From the NCBI GenBank assembly GCA_937904375.1, contig CALDIG010000057.1, positions 1 to 16,368 on the forward strand: a stretch of DNA of 16,368 nt. The letters are read 5' to 3'. The DNA comes from an uncultured Prevotellaceae bacterium (GTDB lineage Bacteria; Bacteroidota; Bacteroidia; Bacteroidales; Muribaculaceae). Shown here in pieces: positions 1-7,631 of this stretch. Each line of letters opens with the position of its first letter. Position 1 is the stretch's first letter. The notes beneath the pieces were generated by a model. That model saw only the letters and a list, made by a program, of their open reading frames with translations. It ran no database searches and was not told the origin of the DNA. The position numbers and the translations under genes were made by a program.

Positions 1-125
1 AATGCTCATCACGCTCGAAATAACTTGAGCAAGCTCACTTCTTTGCTCGCTTAATCGCATTTTTGGATAAAATGCTCATCACGCTCGAAATAACTTGAGC
101 AAGCTCACTTCTTTGCTCGCTTAAT
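1..125. repeat. Two 55-bp direct repeats, period 70 bp
   Basis: Positions 1-55 and 71-125 are identical over 55 bases and separated by 15 unrelated bases. Inside each unit GAGCAA and TTGCTC form an inverted pair with a 10-nt spacer, so each copy could fold as a small hairpin. The first copy begins at the window edge, so more copies may lie to the left. A reading frame on the minus strand is open through a single unit, but the 70-bp period is not a multiple of three and the frame breaks between units, so I treat it as noncoding. Nothing else is recognisable up to position 190. Confidence 0.85.
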
Positions 126-195
126 AGCTTTTTTGTTTTTTTGTTTGATTACACCATGGCGGCTACTTTTAAAAGTGGACTCAGTGCTTAATAGA

Positions 196-226
196 AGGAG
201 GGTGTGTCTTTTTGACACACCCTCCT
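196..226 (-). terminator. Strong hairpin downstream of the dockerin nuclease
   Basis: A 13-bp perfect stem (196-208 with 214-226, arms GGAGGGTGTGTC / GACACACCCTCC plus one A:T pair) closes a 5-nt T loop. It lies 53 nt past the stop codon of the leftward nuclease gene. On the minus strand the tail is TTCTATT, only moderately U-rich; on the plus strand the tail is CTTTT. It may therefore work in both directions. Confidence 0.6.
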
Positions 227-278
227 CTTTTAAGTTGTTTGTGATGTTTGTTGTGTGCGATATCGCACAATAAAGTCA

Positions 279-2123
279 CTATTTCCAGAAGTTTGTCTCT
301 AGTGTTGCCTCTACTTCGTCCTCTATATCGTCGGGAAGGTTGCAGAAGAAGTCGATGCCCGTCCGCTGCTCCAGCTCGTCGATGCTGATCATGCAGCTGC
401 TCAATGTGGTGCTGCTGCACGAGCTGTTGATTTGCTCGGTCCAGTAGGCCATGGCATGGTAGGTGCCGTTCTTGAGGCACAGCACTGCCATGTACCAGTA
501 GCGTGGTATGGTGAGCGTGCCGGTAAGCGTCACGCCATATAGGCTCTGCACCTCAGAGTTGGGGATGGTGCCCGATGCCGTTGTGCCGTTCAATGTCACA
601 TCGGTGATAGTGGCGCCCTTGCACACATAGAGCGTGTCGCGGAAGCTGTTGCTGTAGCCCCAGTTTTGCACTTTTGACTCCATCGTCTGCCACAGTCCGG
701 CATTATGAGCCTGATACTGTGGGTGTATGTTGCTGGTGATGAAGGTGTGGCGGTTCTGGTCTTCGCTCGACTGGCGGTCTTCGCTGGCACACAAATGTCC
801 GCGCGCGAAGAGAAGCATATTAGTGCCGTCGAGATTGGTGGCGTTGCTGGTGTACTTGCCACGGGTGTATTCATTAGTCGCCACTTGATAGGAGCTTGGC
901 AAATCCTCGTCGTTGTCGAAGGTTGATTGGCTGCGGCCCACGTTGTTGTCGGGCACTCCATTGTGCATGGTGAAGCACACCCAGCGGTTGGCGCGCTTGC
1001 TGCCGTCAACCTCAAGCGAGAGCGAGATGCCATACTCGGGTGTGGCTTTCACCACCACTCGGCTGGTTGAGCTGGTGTTGATGTGCGGGTATTCGATGCG
1101 CCAAGCCTGGTTGTAGGTGGCACTCGAGTTGGAAGGTGTGGCTCCTGACTGCGGAATATTGTATGAGGTCTCTTTCCAGTTGGCGTTGAGGTTGTTATCA
1201 ATCACTTCCTCAAGGGTATAGATGGCGGTTGCCACGTTACTAGACTCTCCATTGACAACGGCGATGGCCTTGACTGTCATGCTGAAGCCCACGGTCACTT
1301 CTACCGAGCCGTAGGCATTGTCTTCATAGTTTGTGGTGCTGGGTGTAGTGCCGTTGGTGGTGAAATAGACGCGGCTGCCGGCAGGACCAGTAATGGTGAC
1401 TACGGTAGGAGTGGTGAACACGGTGCCCGAAGGGTGACTAAACGTGGGCACAGGCACTGTGGAAGGTTCCTCGCCATTGAGCAGATAGTTGTAAACAATT
1501 GTGATGTCGGCACTGGTGATGTTGCCATCGCCATCCACGTCACTAGAGCTTAGATAAGTCTCGTCACCATCGAGCAAGTAATTATACAGAGCTGTGATGT
1601 CGGAGCTTGTCACAGCACCGTCACGGTTCACGTCGCATGGGTCGAAGTCTTGATCTTGTACCTCAATCTCGTAGGTCACCGTCATCGAGTACAGAGTGTT
1701 GCCGCCAGTACCTGTGAGGGTCACTTGGCTTGCCGAGCCGCTCCAGTAGGTGTTGTTGGAGTCAAAGCCGGCGGGGCTTGCCGTGAAACGCTGTGAGGCA
1801 TACATGCCGTTGAAGTCAATGCGGGTGATAAGGGCACCGTTGTCGCCGGCAAATTTGAACGATTGTCCCGATTTGCTGTAGAAGGTGTAACCGCCTTGAT
1901 AGTAGGTCAATGTGGGGGCGCTGCTGCCCGGCACAAGACGTATGTCGTCTTTTACTAAAGTCGTTAGGGCGGTGGGGTTGCCTGTGGTGGGCACAGTCAG
2001 TCCCCACGCCTGAATTGCCGCCGCCGAATTAAATTCGAAGGTCACGCTCTTTGTCTCGGTCGTTGCCATGGCGCCCAGGGCCAGACAAACCATCATTGAG
2101 AGTAAATAAAATCGTTTTGCCAT
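279..2123 (-). CDS. Secreted DNA/RNA non-specific endonuclease (NUC1 type) with dockerin and CHB_HEX modules
   Basis: This 614-residue exported nuclease probably degrades extracellular DNA and RNA. Residues 1-20 form a signal peptide. Residues about 25-153 are a beta-rich domain ending in SMTVTYEIEV. Residues 163-218 are a type I dockerin with two calcium loops, DVNRDGAVTSSD and DVDGDGNITSAD. Residues about 226-303 are a CHB_HEX (chitobiase C-terminal-like) module. The nuclease spans about 330-610: ARGHLCASEDR holds the general-base His443, and N465, PQ468-469, N474 and E482 match the spacing of the Serratia nuclease N110/N119/E127 set. The usual D of DRGH is A here. No type IX sorting tail is visible. 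The start is fixed by the signal peptide and a promoter 52 nt upstream. The nuclease domain closely resembles that of the rightward gene at 4444, down to the shared ending IDELEQRTGIDFFCNLPDDI. Nuclease assignment is firm; substrate and dockerin partner are unknown. Confidence 0.93.
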   Translation of the reverse strand: MAKRFYLLSMMVCLALGAMATTETKSVTFEFNSAAAIQAWGLTVPTTGNPTALTTLVKDDIRLVPGSSAPTLTYYQGGYTFYSKSGQSFKFAGDNGALITRIDFNGMYASQRFTASPAGFDSNNTYWSGSASQVTLTGTGGNTLYSMTVTYEIEVQDQDFDPCDVNRDGAVTSSDITALYNYLLDGDETYLSSSDVDGDGNITSADITIVYNYLLNGEEPSTVPVPTFSHPSGTVFTTPTVVTITGPAGSRVYFTTNGTTPSTTNYEDNAYGSVEVTVGFSMTVKAIAVVNGESSNVATAIYTLEEVIDNNLNANWKETSYNIPQSGATPSNSSATYNQAWRIEYPHINTSSTSRVVVKATPEYGISLSLEVDGSKRANRWVCFTMHNGVPDNNVGRSQSTFDNDEDLPSSYQVATNEYTRGKYTSNATNLDGTNMLLFARGHLCASEDRQSSEDQNRHTFITSNIHPQYQAHNAGLWQTMESKVQNWGYSNSFRDTLYVCKGATITDVTLNGTTASGTIPNSEVQSLYGVTLTGTLTIPRYWYMAVLCLKNGTYHAMAYWTEQINSSCSSTTLSSCMISIDELEQRTGIDFFCNLPDDIEDEVEATLETNFWK

Positions 2124-2175
2124 AGTTATAAAGTTTTTGTTGTTAATGTCTAGTTGGTGTTTCTTAAAAAGTTGT

Positions 2176-2207
2176 GCAAGTTACGCATTTTTGTTTAAAC
2201 AGCCAAA
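2176..2207 (-). promoter_or_regulatory. Bacteroidota-type promoter of the dockerin nuclease
   Basis: Read on the minus strand, TTTG (2204-2207) is followed after 20 nt by TAACTTGC (2176-2183). This fits the Bacteroidota sigma pattern TTTG-N19-21-TAnnTTTG with a slightly degenerate -7 box. It lies 52 nt upstream of the start codon at 2123. The -33 box is embedded in a perfect palindrome. Confidence 0.6.
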
Positions 2208-2213
2208 TTTGGC
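2202..2213. promoter_or_regulatory. 12-bp perfect palindrome overlapping a -33 box, possible operator
   Basis: GCCAAATTTGGC is a perfect 12-bp palindrome covering the -33 box of the leftward nuclease promoter in the divergent spacer. A dimeric regulator could bind here. Chance occurrence cannot be excluded from one copy. Confidence 0.35.
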
Positions 2214-2308
2214 ATCACAAACTTCAATCAATCGCTCTATTCGCATTATTATTATTGCCTTTTTGTTGAAAAATATTTTAATATGACCTCTATTTCAATA
2301 CATTTCAT

Positions 2309-2316
2309 TAACTTTG
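2309..2316 (+). promoter_or_regulatory. -7 promoter box TAACTTTG of the rightward secreted-protein/nuclease unit
   Basis: TAACTTTG at 2309-2316 matches the Bacteroidota -7 consensus TAnnTTTG exactly and is followed by GCAAG. It is 32 nt from the ATG at 2349. I see no clear TTTG at the expected -33 spacing. Its position rules against the in-frame ATG at 2283, which lies upstream of the box. Confidence 0.6.
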
Positions 2317-2348
2317 CAAGAAATTTTGGAAAACAAAAACAAAACATA

Positions 2349-4424
2349 ATGAAAAAACTAATTACACTATTTTTAATCGCCACCCTCGCCACAAGCGTCG
2401 GGTGGGCAAGTACTACGGTTTCAAACACCATTGCCAATATTGCCACAGCAAATGGTTGGACAAATAGCACAAAGTACACTTCGTTCACATTAGACAACAA
2501 TATCACAGTAAGCTGTACTGGTGGAAGTAATTCCGGAAAGTATTATACTAGTGGTAATGATTGGCGACTCTATCAAACAGAAAGTCCTACATTAACTGTG
2601 ACTGCTGCTAGTGGCTATACACTTAATTCAATCACTGTAACTTACAATGTTTATTATACAGGTATATTAGTTTATAATAATACCCAAATAAGTTCGCCTG
2701 CTACAGTATTGGTAAGTGGTTCCAGTGTTGAGTTTTCTGTAGGAAATAGTGGTACAGCTACTAATGGACAGGTGAGAGTAACTGCTATTTCAGTTACTTA
2801 TTCTGAATCTGGCTCCACCGCCACGGTTGAGGTTCCTACATTGACCGATGAGTTCACCTTCTGGCCGGTGATGAATGATGCGGCGAGTGCTGAGGTGACG
2901 ATAACTCCCGCCAGCGGCAACACGGTGAGATATACCACCAATGGCAACCCTCCGTCGCTAACCAATGGAACAGAGATTACCGCCGCCACCACCATCACGA
3001 TTAGCGGTACCACAACGGTTAAGGCTATCTCATACGTGGGTACTCAAACCAGCTCGGTTGTGAGCAAGACCTACACGCTGGGTGAGACTGTGACCGGAAT
3101 CTCCAACTTCAAGAACTTGACAAGCGGCACCACGGTTCGCCTGTACCTGCCCGACAACAACAACGCCCGCACGCTCTTTGTCAACGGCAAAGATGCATTT
3201 GTGCGCGACAATACAGGCGCAATCTGCATTTATAATGTGACCACCAATCCGCCACTAGCTTACAACCAGCACATCGCGGGTTGGATTATTGGTACTTATA
3301 CTAATTATAACAACTTGCCTGAGTTCACCGCCTCATCGGCTACCAACAGCTGCTATCTCGTTATCGCCGACCCAGTTACCGAGGCTGATGCTGAGCCAGT
3401 GGAGATTGATGCCGATAACTATGATGACCACTATGCCGATTGGGTGACAATCAACGACTTGAAAGTGACTTCGGCAAGCGGCAACACCGCCACGGCAAGC
3501 GTTGGCAACAACACTTTTTCAATATATAACAAGTACAATCCCGATAATTATCAGCTTCCCTATAAGGACGCTATAGTAGATATTACCGGTATTGCAGCTC
3601 CCTACAACACTACCAAGGAACTGCGTCCCATCTATCAGAACGATAACTGGCCCATTACATACGTGGTTGATGCTCAAGAAGGTTTTGTTGCTCCTGACAT
3701 CGACATTACCAATGCTCAAGTAAGACTGAAACGCAACCTTATCCCGCAAGACTGGAGCGTGCTTACCGTGCCTTTCGAGCTTGAGGACTTTGAGGGCGAT
3801 GTGCTTCAGTATTCTGGCATAACCCTTGGAGAGGTGGGCAGCTACGAGATGAACGGTCACACTTATCCCATCTATAGCGGCGTGATGCAGTTTGAGGACT
3901 ATTACGGCATCCTTCAGCCAGGCACGCCCTATCTTGTGAAACCTTACACTTTGCAGCATGGAATGACGCTTAATGGGGTGACGTTGAAAGCTGGAACTGC
4001 CGGCTCTGTGACCAAAACACTTGCCGCTCAGCAAAATGCGCCGGGTATCAATCTTATGGCAACCGAGCAACCTGTCTATGCTGGCGACTACTCACTTGTA
4101 GGTACCTATTCGCCCACGACCTTGCCCAAGAATGAGTCAACAGTGGTAATTCTCGACAGCAGCACATTGAGCTGGACATCGCTTGTCAATGACACCTCGG
4201 TGGATGGCACCGAGGGATATATCACCGTGCCTAATGGCGCCGGCGTGAAACTCGCTCTGCCTGGCAGTGAGGTGATTACAGGTGTTGTTGACATCAGGAC
4301 TGATAATAACACTCAAAAAGAGGCAGTCATTTACAATTTGCTTGGAGTGCGGCTCACGCGACCGCTCAGTGAACTGCCGCCGGGTGTGTATATCGTGAAT
4401 GGTAAAAAGATTGTTAAACGTTAA
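2349..4424 (+). CDS. Secreted multidomain protein with CHB_HEX module, OB-like region and C-terminal sorting-like tail
   Basis: This 691-residue protein is predicted to be exported and perhaps surface-attached; no catalytic motif is seen. Residues 1-20 are a signal peptide (MKKLITLFLIATLATSVGWA). Residues about 21-155 form a beta-rich domain resembling the N-terminal domain of the divergent nuclease. About 160-245 is a CHB_HEX module. About 250-440 is a beta-rich region that looks like the OB-fold domains found beside secreted nucleases and phosphatases, including NGKDAFVRDNTGAICIYN; this fold call is tentative. About 455-650 is another beta-rich segment. The last 30 residues, with VIYNLLGVRL and GVYIVNGKKIVKR, resemble a type IX secretion sorting domain. 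The start at 2349 is chosen over 2283 because of the signal peptide and the promoter. It lies 19 nt ahead of a NUC1 nuclease, so a role in binding substrate or surface display for that enzyme is plausible. Codons up to about 2810 are clearly AT-richer than the rest. Confidence 0.85.
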   Translation: MKKLITLFLIATLATSVGWASTTVSNTIANIATANGWTNSTKYTSFTLDNNITVSCTGGSNSGKYYTSGNDWRLYQTESPTLTVTAASGYTLNSITVTYNVYYTGILVYNNTQISSPATVLVSGSSVEFSVGNSGTATNGQVRVTAISVTYSESGSTATVEVPTLTDEFTFWPVMNDAASAEVTITPASGNTVRYTTNGNPPSLTNGTEITAATTITISGTTTVKAISYVGTQTSSVVSKTYTLGETVTGISNFKNLTSGTTVRLYLPDNNNARTLFVNGKDAFVRDNTGAICIYNVTTNPPLAYNQHIAGWIIGTYTNYNNLPEFTASSATNSCYLVIADPVTEADAEPVEIDADNYDDHYADWVTINDLKVTSASGNTATASVGNNTFSIYNKYNPDNYQLPYKDAIVDITGIAAPYNTTKELRPIYQNDNWPITYVVDAQEGFVAPDIDITNAQVRLKRNLIPQDWSVLTVPFELEDFEGDVLQYSGITLGEVGSYEMNGHTYPIYSGVMQFEDYYGILQPGTPYLVKPYTLQHGMTLNGVTLKAGTAGSVTKTLAAQQNAPGINLMATEQPVYAGDYSLVGTYSPTTLPKNESTVVILDSSTLSWTSLVNDTSVDGTEGYITVPNGAGVKLALPGSEVITGVVDIRTDNNTQKEAVIYNLLGVRLTRPLSELPPGVYIVNGKKIVKR

Positions 4425-4430
4425 GCATTG

Positions 4431-4436
4431 GGAGGA
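4431..4436 (+). promoter_or_regulatory. Shine-Dalgarno GGAGGA deciding the start at 4444
   Basis: GGAGGA ends 7 nt before ATG 4444. Three in-frame ATG codons compete (4399, 4438, 4444). The one at 4438 is only 1 nt from this site and the one at 4399 is inside the previous gene. Strong Shine-Dalgarno sites are uncommon in Bacteroidota, so this one stands out and suggests independent initiation within the two-gene transcript. Confidence 0.6.
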
Positions 4437-4443
4437 CATGACA

Positions 4444-6315
4444 ATGAAAAAGACTTTACTTGTTGCCCTCTTGGGCTTGATGACAATGGCAACTGCCATG
4501 GCGGCTATCGACAATACACCAGTATCGATGACAATCACCTTGAAGAACGGAAACACCGTGACCTACAACGCCTCCAATATGGATAGCGTGCGCTTTGTGG
4601 GAGGACGCTTCGGCGACACAGGTGCCATAGGTATGAAGATTTACCTCACTGGAGCCTCGGCAAGCGTCGATTACCTGTATTCGCAAATCACAAACGTCAG
4701 CTACGACACCACGCCGGTAGTCACCAGCGACATCTTCACCCGTGTCACCAGCACCAGCCAACTTGTGGCAGGTAAGAGATATATCCTCGTCTATGAGAGT
4801 GGCCCAGCAGTTATGGGAGCAATAAGTTCCTCAGGTACAAGTTGTGGATTGTCAATAACAGGAACAGATAATTTCGCATACACCGATGGAGTTGTTCAAT
4901 TGACCGAAGGAACAGGCGTTAAAGTTCTGACTCTTGGTGGCACTGTAGGAGCTTGGACATTTACTATAGATGATGCATTATTGGGTCATACGAGTTCAAG
5001 CAATACTCTTACAACTGGAACTAATACTACTTGGTCTATAGCACTTGATGGAAACAATGCTGTTATCACCAACGTGAATGATAATAGTTATACAATCCAG
5101 TACAATAAGACATCTGGCCAAGAGCGTTTCTCTTGCTACAAAACTACCCAGCAGTCCATTCAACTCTACGTTGAGGATGACGGCAGTGCGGCAAGCGTTG
5201 TTGCAGCTCCCACATTCTCTCCGGCAGGTGGCAGTTACACCTCGGCGCAGACGGTGACCATCAGCACCACAACAAGCGGAGCGACAATCTATTACACCAC
5301 TAATGGCAGCACTCCAACAACTAATTCCACAGTTTACAGTGGAGCGATAACAGTGAGCAGCAACATGACCATCAAGGCGATAGCCGTTAAGGACGGTGTG
5401 TCGAGTGTGGTATCAACTGCCACTTACACTATAGGCTCTGTCTCTAACAATAATGTGAACGCCAATTGGAACATTACGGGTGTTAGCGTGCCGCAGTCTA
5501 AAGCCGACCCGACCTTCACTAACCAGAGCACCGACGACTACGCTTGGCGACTTGAGTATCCGCATATCAACACCGCCAGCGGCAACCAGCGTGTAGTGAA
5601 ATCTACTAGTGCATACGGCATTACTTATTCGCTCGAATGGGACAACAACAAGATTGCCAACCGATGGACCTGCTACACCATGTGCTCGAAGAATAATGCA
5701 AGCAATGTGAGTAGAAGTGATGACTTCAAGGCCGACCCCGTGGTGACAGTGTCGCCCTCTGACTCCTACACCAACAGCAGCACCTACTCACGCGGCCACC
5801 TGTGCCCAAGTGCCGACCGCCTGGCTTCGAAAGAACAGAATAAGCAGACCTTCTTCATGACCAACATGCAGCCACAGTATCAAAATCATAATGGAGGTGT
5901 GTGGGCCACACTCGAGGGATATGTCAGGAACAAGTGGCAACCCACCAACACCACCGACACCCTCTATGTGGTAAAGGCTGCCACTATCGAGAATGTTACT
6001 CTGGGCAACACCTCGAGCACCGGCATCATCACCACTACCACCGACGATGCAGGTCACACGCTAGTGGTGCCCAAGTACTTCTACATGGCGTTCTTGTACT
6101 ACACAAAATCTACTAACAGCTACAAGGCCTTCGCCCTGTGGACCGAGCACCTGAACGGTGACAACCCCAGCGCCGCTACAGTAATCAGCAACCGCATCTC
6201 TATCGACGAACTTGAGCAGCGAACGGGCATCGACTTCTTCTGCAACCTGCCCGACGACATAGAAGCCACCGTCGAAGCCACGGCGACCTATTGGGACAAC
6301 AGCAGTTCCAATTAG
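4444..6315 (+). CDS. Secreted DNA/RNA non-specific endonuclease (NUC1 type) with CHB_HEX module
   Basis: This 623-residue exported enzyme should cleave DNA and RNA without strong sequence preference, using one divalent metal. Residues 1-21 are a signal peptide. Residues about 22-90 form a small module common in Bacteroidales secreted proteins (NMDSVRFVGG). About 95-247 is a beta-rich domain I cannot name. About 253-330 is a CHB_HEX module. The nuclease covers about 345-610: SRGHLCPSADR gives His452, and N474, N483 and E491 have the spacing of the Serratia nuclease active site. The D of DRGH is replaced by S. The domain is closely related to that of the divergent dockerin nuclease, but this protein has no dockerin and a different N-terminal half. 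The gene follows the OB-like secreted protein by 19 nt and ends just before a palindrome and a strong terminator, so the two form an operon. The domain at nt 4790-5165 is AT-rich relative to the nuclease domain, suggesting module exchange. Confidence 0.93.
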   Translation: MKKTLLVALLGLMTMATAMAAIDNTPVSMTITLKNGNTVTYNASNMDSVRFVGGRFGDTGAIGMKIYLTGASASVDYLYSQITNVSYDTTPVVTSDIFTRVTSTSQLVAGKRYILVYESGPAVMGAISSSGTSCGLSITGTDNFAYTDGVVQLTEGTGVKVLTLGGTVGAWTFTIDDALLGHTSSSNTLTTGTNTTWSIALDGNNAVITNVNDNSYTIQYNKTSGQERFSCYKTTQQSIQLYVEDDGSAASVVAAPTFSPAGGSYTSAQTVTISTTTSGATIYYTTNGSTPTTNSTVYSGAITVSSNMTIKAIAVKDGVSSVVSTATYTIGSVSNNNVNANWNITGVSVPQSKADPTFTNQSTDDYAWRLEYPHINTASGNQRVVKSTSAYGITYSLEWDNNKIANRWTCYTMCSKNNASNVSRSDDFKADPVVTVSPSDSYTNSSTYSRGHLCPSADRLASKEQNKQTFFMTNMQPQYQNHNGGVWATLEGYVRNKWQPTNTTDTLYVVKAATIENVTLGNTSSTGIITTTTDDAGHTLVVPKYFYMAFLYYTKSTNSYKAFALWTEHLNGDNPSAATVISNRISIDELEQRTGIDFFCNLPDDIEATVEATATYWDNSSSN

Positions 6316-6317
6316 TG

Positions 6318-6342
6318 ATGTAGGGACAAGGCGCGCCTTGTC
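6318..6342. repeat. Palindrome of the GTAGGGAC family, degenerate copy
   Basis: TGTAGGGACAAG is followed by a perfect 18-bp palindrome, GACAAGGCGCGCCTTGTC (6325-6342), 2 nt after the nuclease stop codon. The right flank lacks the CCTACA that completes the neighbouring copy at 6361, so this looks like a decayed copy of the same element. Confidence 0.7.
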
Positions 6343-6360
6343 AGCCTGTGACGATTGACG

Positions 6361-6398
6361 ATGTAGGGACAAGATACGCCTTGTCCCTACATTTTTTT
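6361..6398 (+). terminator. Rho-independent terminator of the secreted-protein/nuclease operon
   Basis: ATGTAGGGACAAG (6361-6373) and CTTGTCCCTACAT (6380-6392) form a perfect 13-bp stem with a 6-nt loop, followed directly by a run of T to 6398. It combines a terminator with a member of the GTAGGGAC palindrome family found elsewhere in the window. Confidence 0.85.
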
Positions 6399-6442
6399 CA
6401 ACTTTTTTCCTACAAAATGCGTGACAATTCAAGAAAAAGTAG

Positions 6443-6450
6443 TATTTTTG
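6443..6450 (+). promoter_or_regulatory. -7 promoter box TATTTTTG of the EEP gene
   Basis: TATTTTTG matches TAnnTTTG and lies 50 nt ahead of the ATG at 6501, after the preceding terminator. No good -33 box is seen at the usual spacing. Confidence 0.45.
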
Positions 6451-6500
6451 GAAAATCATTAATTAATTGCCCGAAAAATAAACATAAAACACATAGATTT

Positions 6501-7631
6501 ATGAAGAAGTTATTATTCGCCGCATTGGCGGCAATGGTTTTATTACCAGCGATAAACGCACAAGATGTGCAGCAAGGGAAACGTTACAAGATGTATGGAG
6601 TCATGTTCTACAACCTCGAGAACCTCTTCGACACCATCAACTCCAATGGCACTTACGACCTGGAGTTCTCGCCCAACGGCGCGCGCCAGTGGGACGGCCG
6701 CAAGTATTGGTCAAAAATCCACAACATGGCCTTCGCCATCTCGCAGATGAAGACCGATGCCACGCCCTACGGACCCGCCATCATCGGCGTGAGCGAGATT
6801 GAGAACGAGACGGTGCTCAAAGACATCTGCCGCGACCCGCAAGTGCGCGACTGGCATCTGCAAGTGGCACCTTACCACGACAGCCCTGACCGCCGTGGCG
6901 TTGACGTGGGAGTGTTGTATAACCCGCGCTTCTTCCGTGTGCTCAATGTCACCAACCAGCGACTTAGCGAGGAAGATTTCGACCGTGCCCGTGCTGCTGC
7001 CGTCCCCGAGCGTCGCAACGACCCGCAGTATGACTGGAACGACAACTTCCGCACCCGCGACCAGATTTGCGTCGTGGGTCTGCTCGCTGGCGACACCGTT
7101 GCCGTGATGGTGAACCACTGGCCCTCGCGACTGGGCGGTCAGGAGCAGTCCAGCCCCAAGCGTGAGGCTGCCGCCTATATGTGCCGCCGCACTATCGACT
7201 CGCTGGTGAACGTGCATGGTGACAACATCGGCATCATCTTCATGGGTGACCTTAACGACGACCCCATGGACAAGGCGTGCGCCGAGGCTCTTAACGCCAA
7301 GCGTAACATCGAGGACGTGGTGGGACCTAGCGATCTCTTCAACCCATTCTGGAACGTGCTGGCAAAGGGTGTAGGCACGCTGGCATATAAGGGACAGTGG
7401 AACCTCTTTGACCAGATTGTGTGCAACGGCTTCTTCACCAAGTACCGCGACAGCAAAGACAAGCCGCAACTCACCTACCTGCGCTGTGAAGCCCTGAACC
7501 GCGACTTCCTCAAGACCCAAGAAGGCGACCGCAAGGGCTACCCCCTGCGCACCTACAGCAGCGGCGTCTTCCTCAATGGCTACAGCGACCACTTCCCCAC
7601 CGAGATATTCCTGGTGAAAGAGGCGGAGTAA
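6501..7631 (+). CDS. Secreted endonuclease/exonuclease/phosphatase (EEP) family protein
   Basis: This 376-residue exported metal-dependent phosphoesterase cleaves phosphodiester or phosphomonoester bonds; DNA is the likeliest substrate given the neighbours, but the fold also serves other phosphoesterases. Residues 1-20 are a signal peptide ending in INA. EEP motifs appear in order: YNLENLFDT (residues 37-45), GVSEIEN (96-102, metal-binding Glu), RRGVDVGVLY (131-140), NHWPSR (205-210), GDLNDDP (249-255, catalytic Asp and Asn) and SDHFP (362-366, catalytic His). All expected catalytic positions are present and the length is normal for single-domain secreted EEP proteins. The start at 6501 is chosen over the in-frame ATG at 6348 because it begins the signal peptide and follows a promoter box; 6348 lies before the preceding terminator. 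The gene stands alone, between a terminator and a palindrome that contains its own stop codon. It is the third secreted nuclease-like gene in a row. Confidence 0.93.
   Translation: MKKLLFAALAAMVLLPAINAQDVQQGKRYKMYGVMFYNLENLFDTINSNGTYDLEFSPNGARQWDGRKYWSKIHNMAFAISQMKTDATPYGPAIIGVSEIENETVLKDICRDPQVRDWHLQVAPYHDSPDRRGVDVGVLYNPRFFRVLNVTNQRLSEEDFDRARAAAVPERRNDPQYDWNDNFRTRDQICVVGLLAGDTVAVMVNHWPSRLGGQEQSSPKREAAAYMCRRTIDSLVNVHGDNIGIIFMGDLNDDPMDKACAEALNAKRNIEDVVGPSDLFNPFWNVLAKGVGTLAYKGQWNLFDQIVCNGFFTKYRDSKDKPQLTYLRCEALNRDFLKTQEGDRKGYPLRTYSSGVFLNGYSDHFPTEIFLVKEAE

Noticed and set aside
1..125. CRISPR-like array
   Set aside because: Only two units, each 55 bp, with a 15-bp spacer; units too long, spacer too short and no cas genes.
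2283..2348. Upstream in-frame ATG for the 2349 gene
   Set aside because: It lies upstream of the exact -7 box at 2309-2316 and would bury the signal peptide behind 22 residues.
3519..4070. 183-codon antisense ORF over the secreted OB-like protein
   Set aside because: The plus-strand protein is continuous with signal peptide and sorting-like tail; the antisense product has no recognisable features.
279..7631. Toxin or phage-defence nuclease system
   Set aside because: All three nucleases have signal peptides for export, and no immunity gene, sensor ATPase or restriction-type motif is nearby; an extracellular role is simpler.
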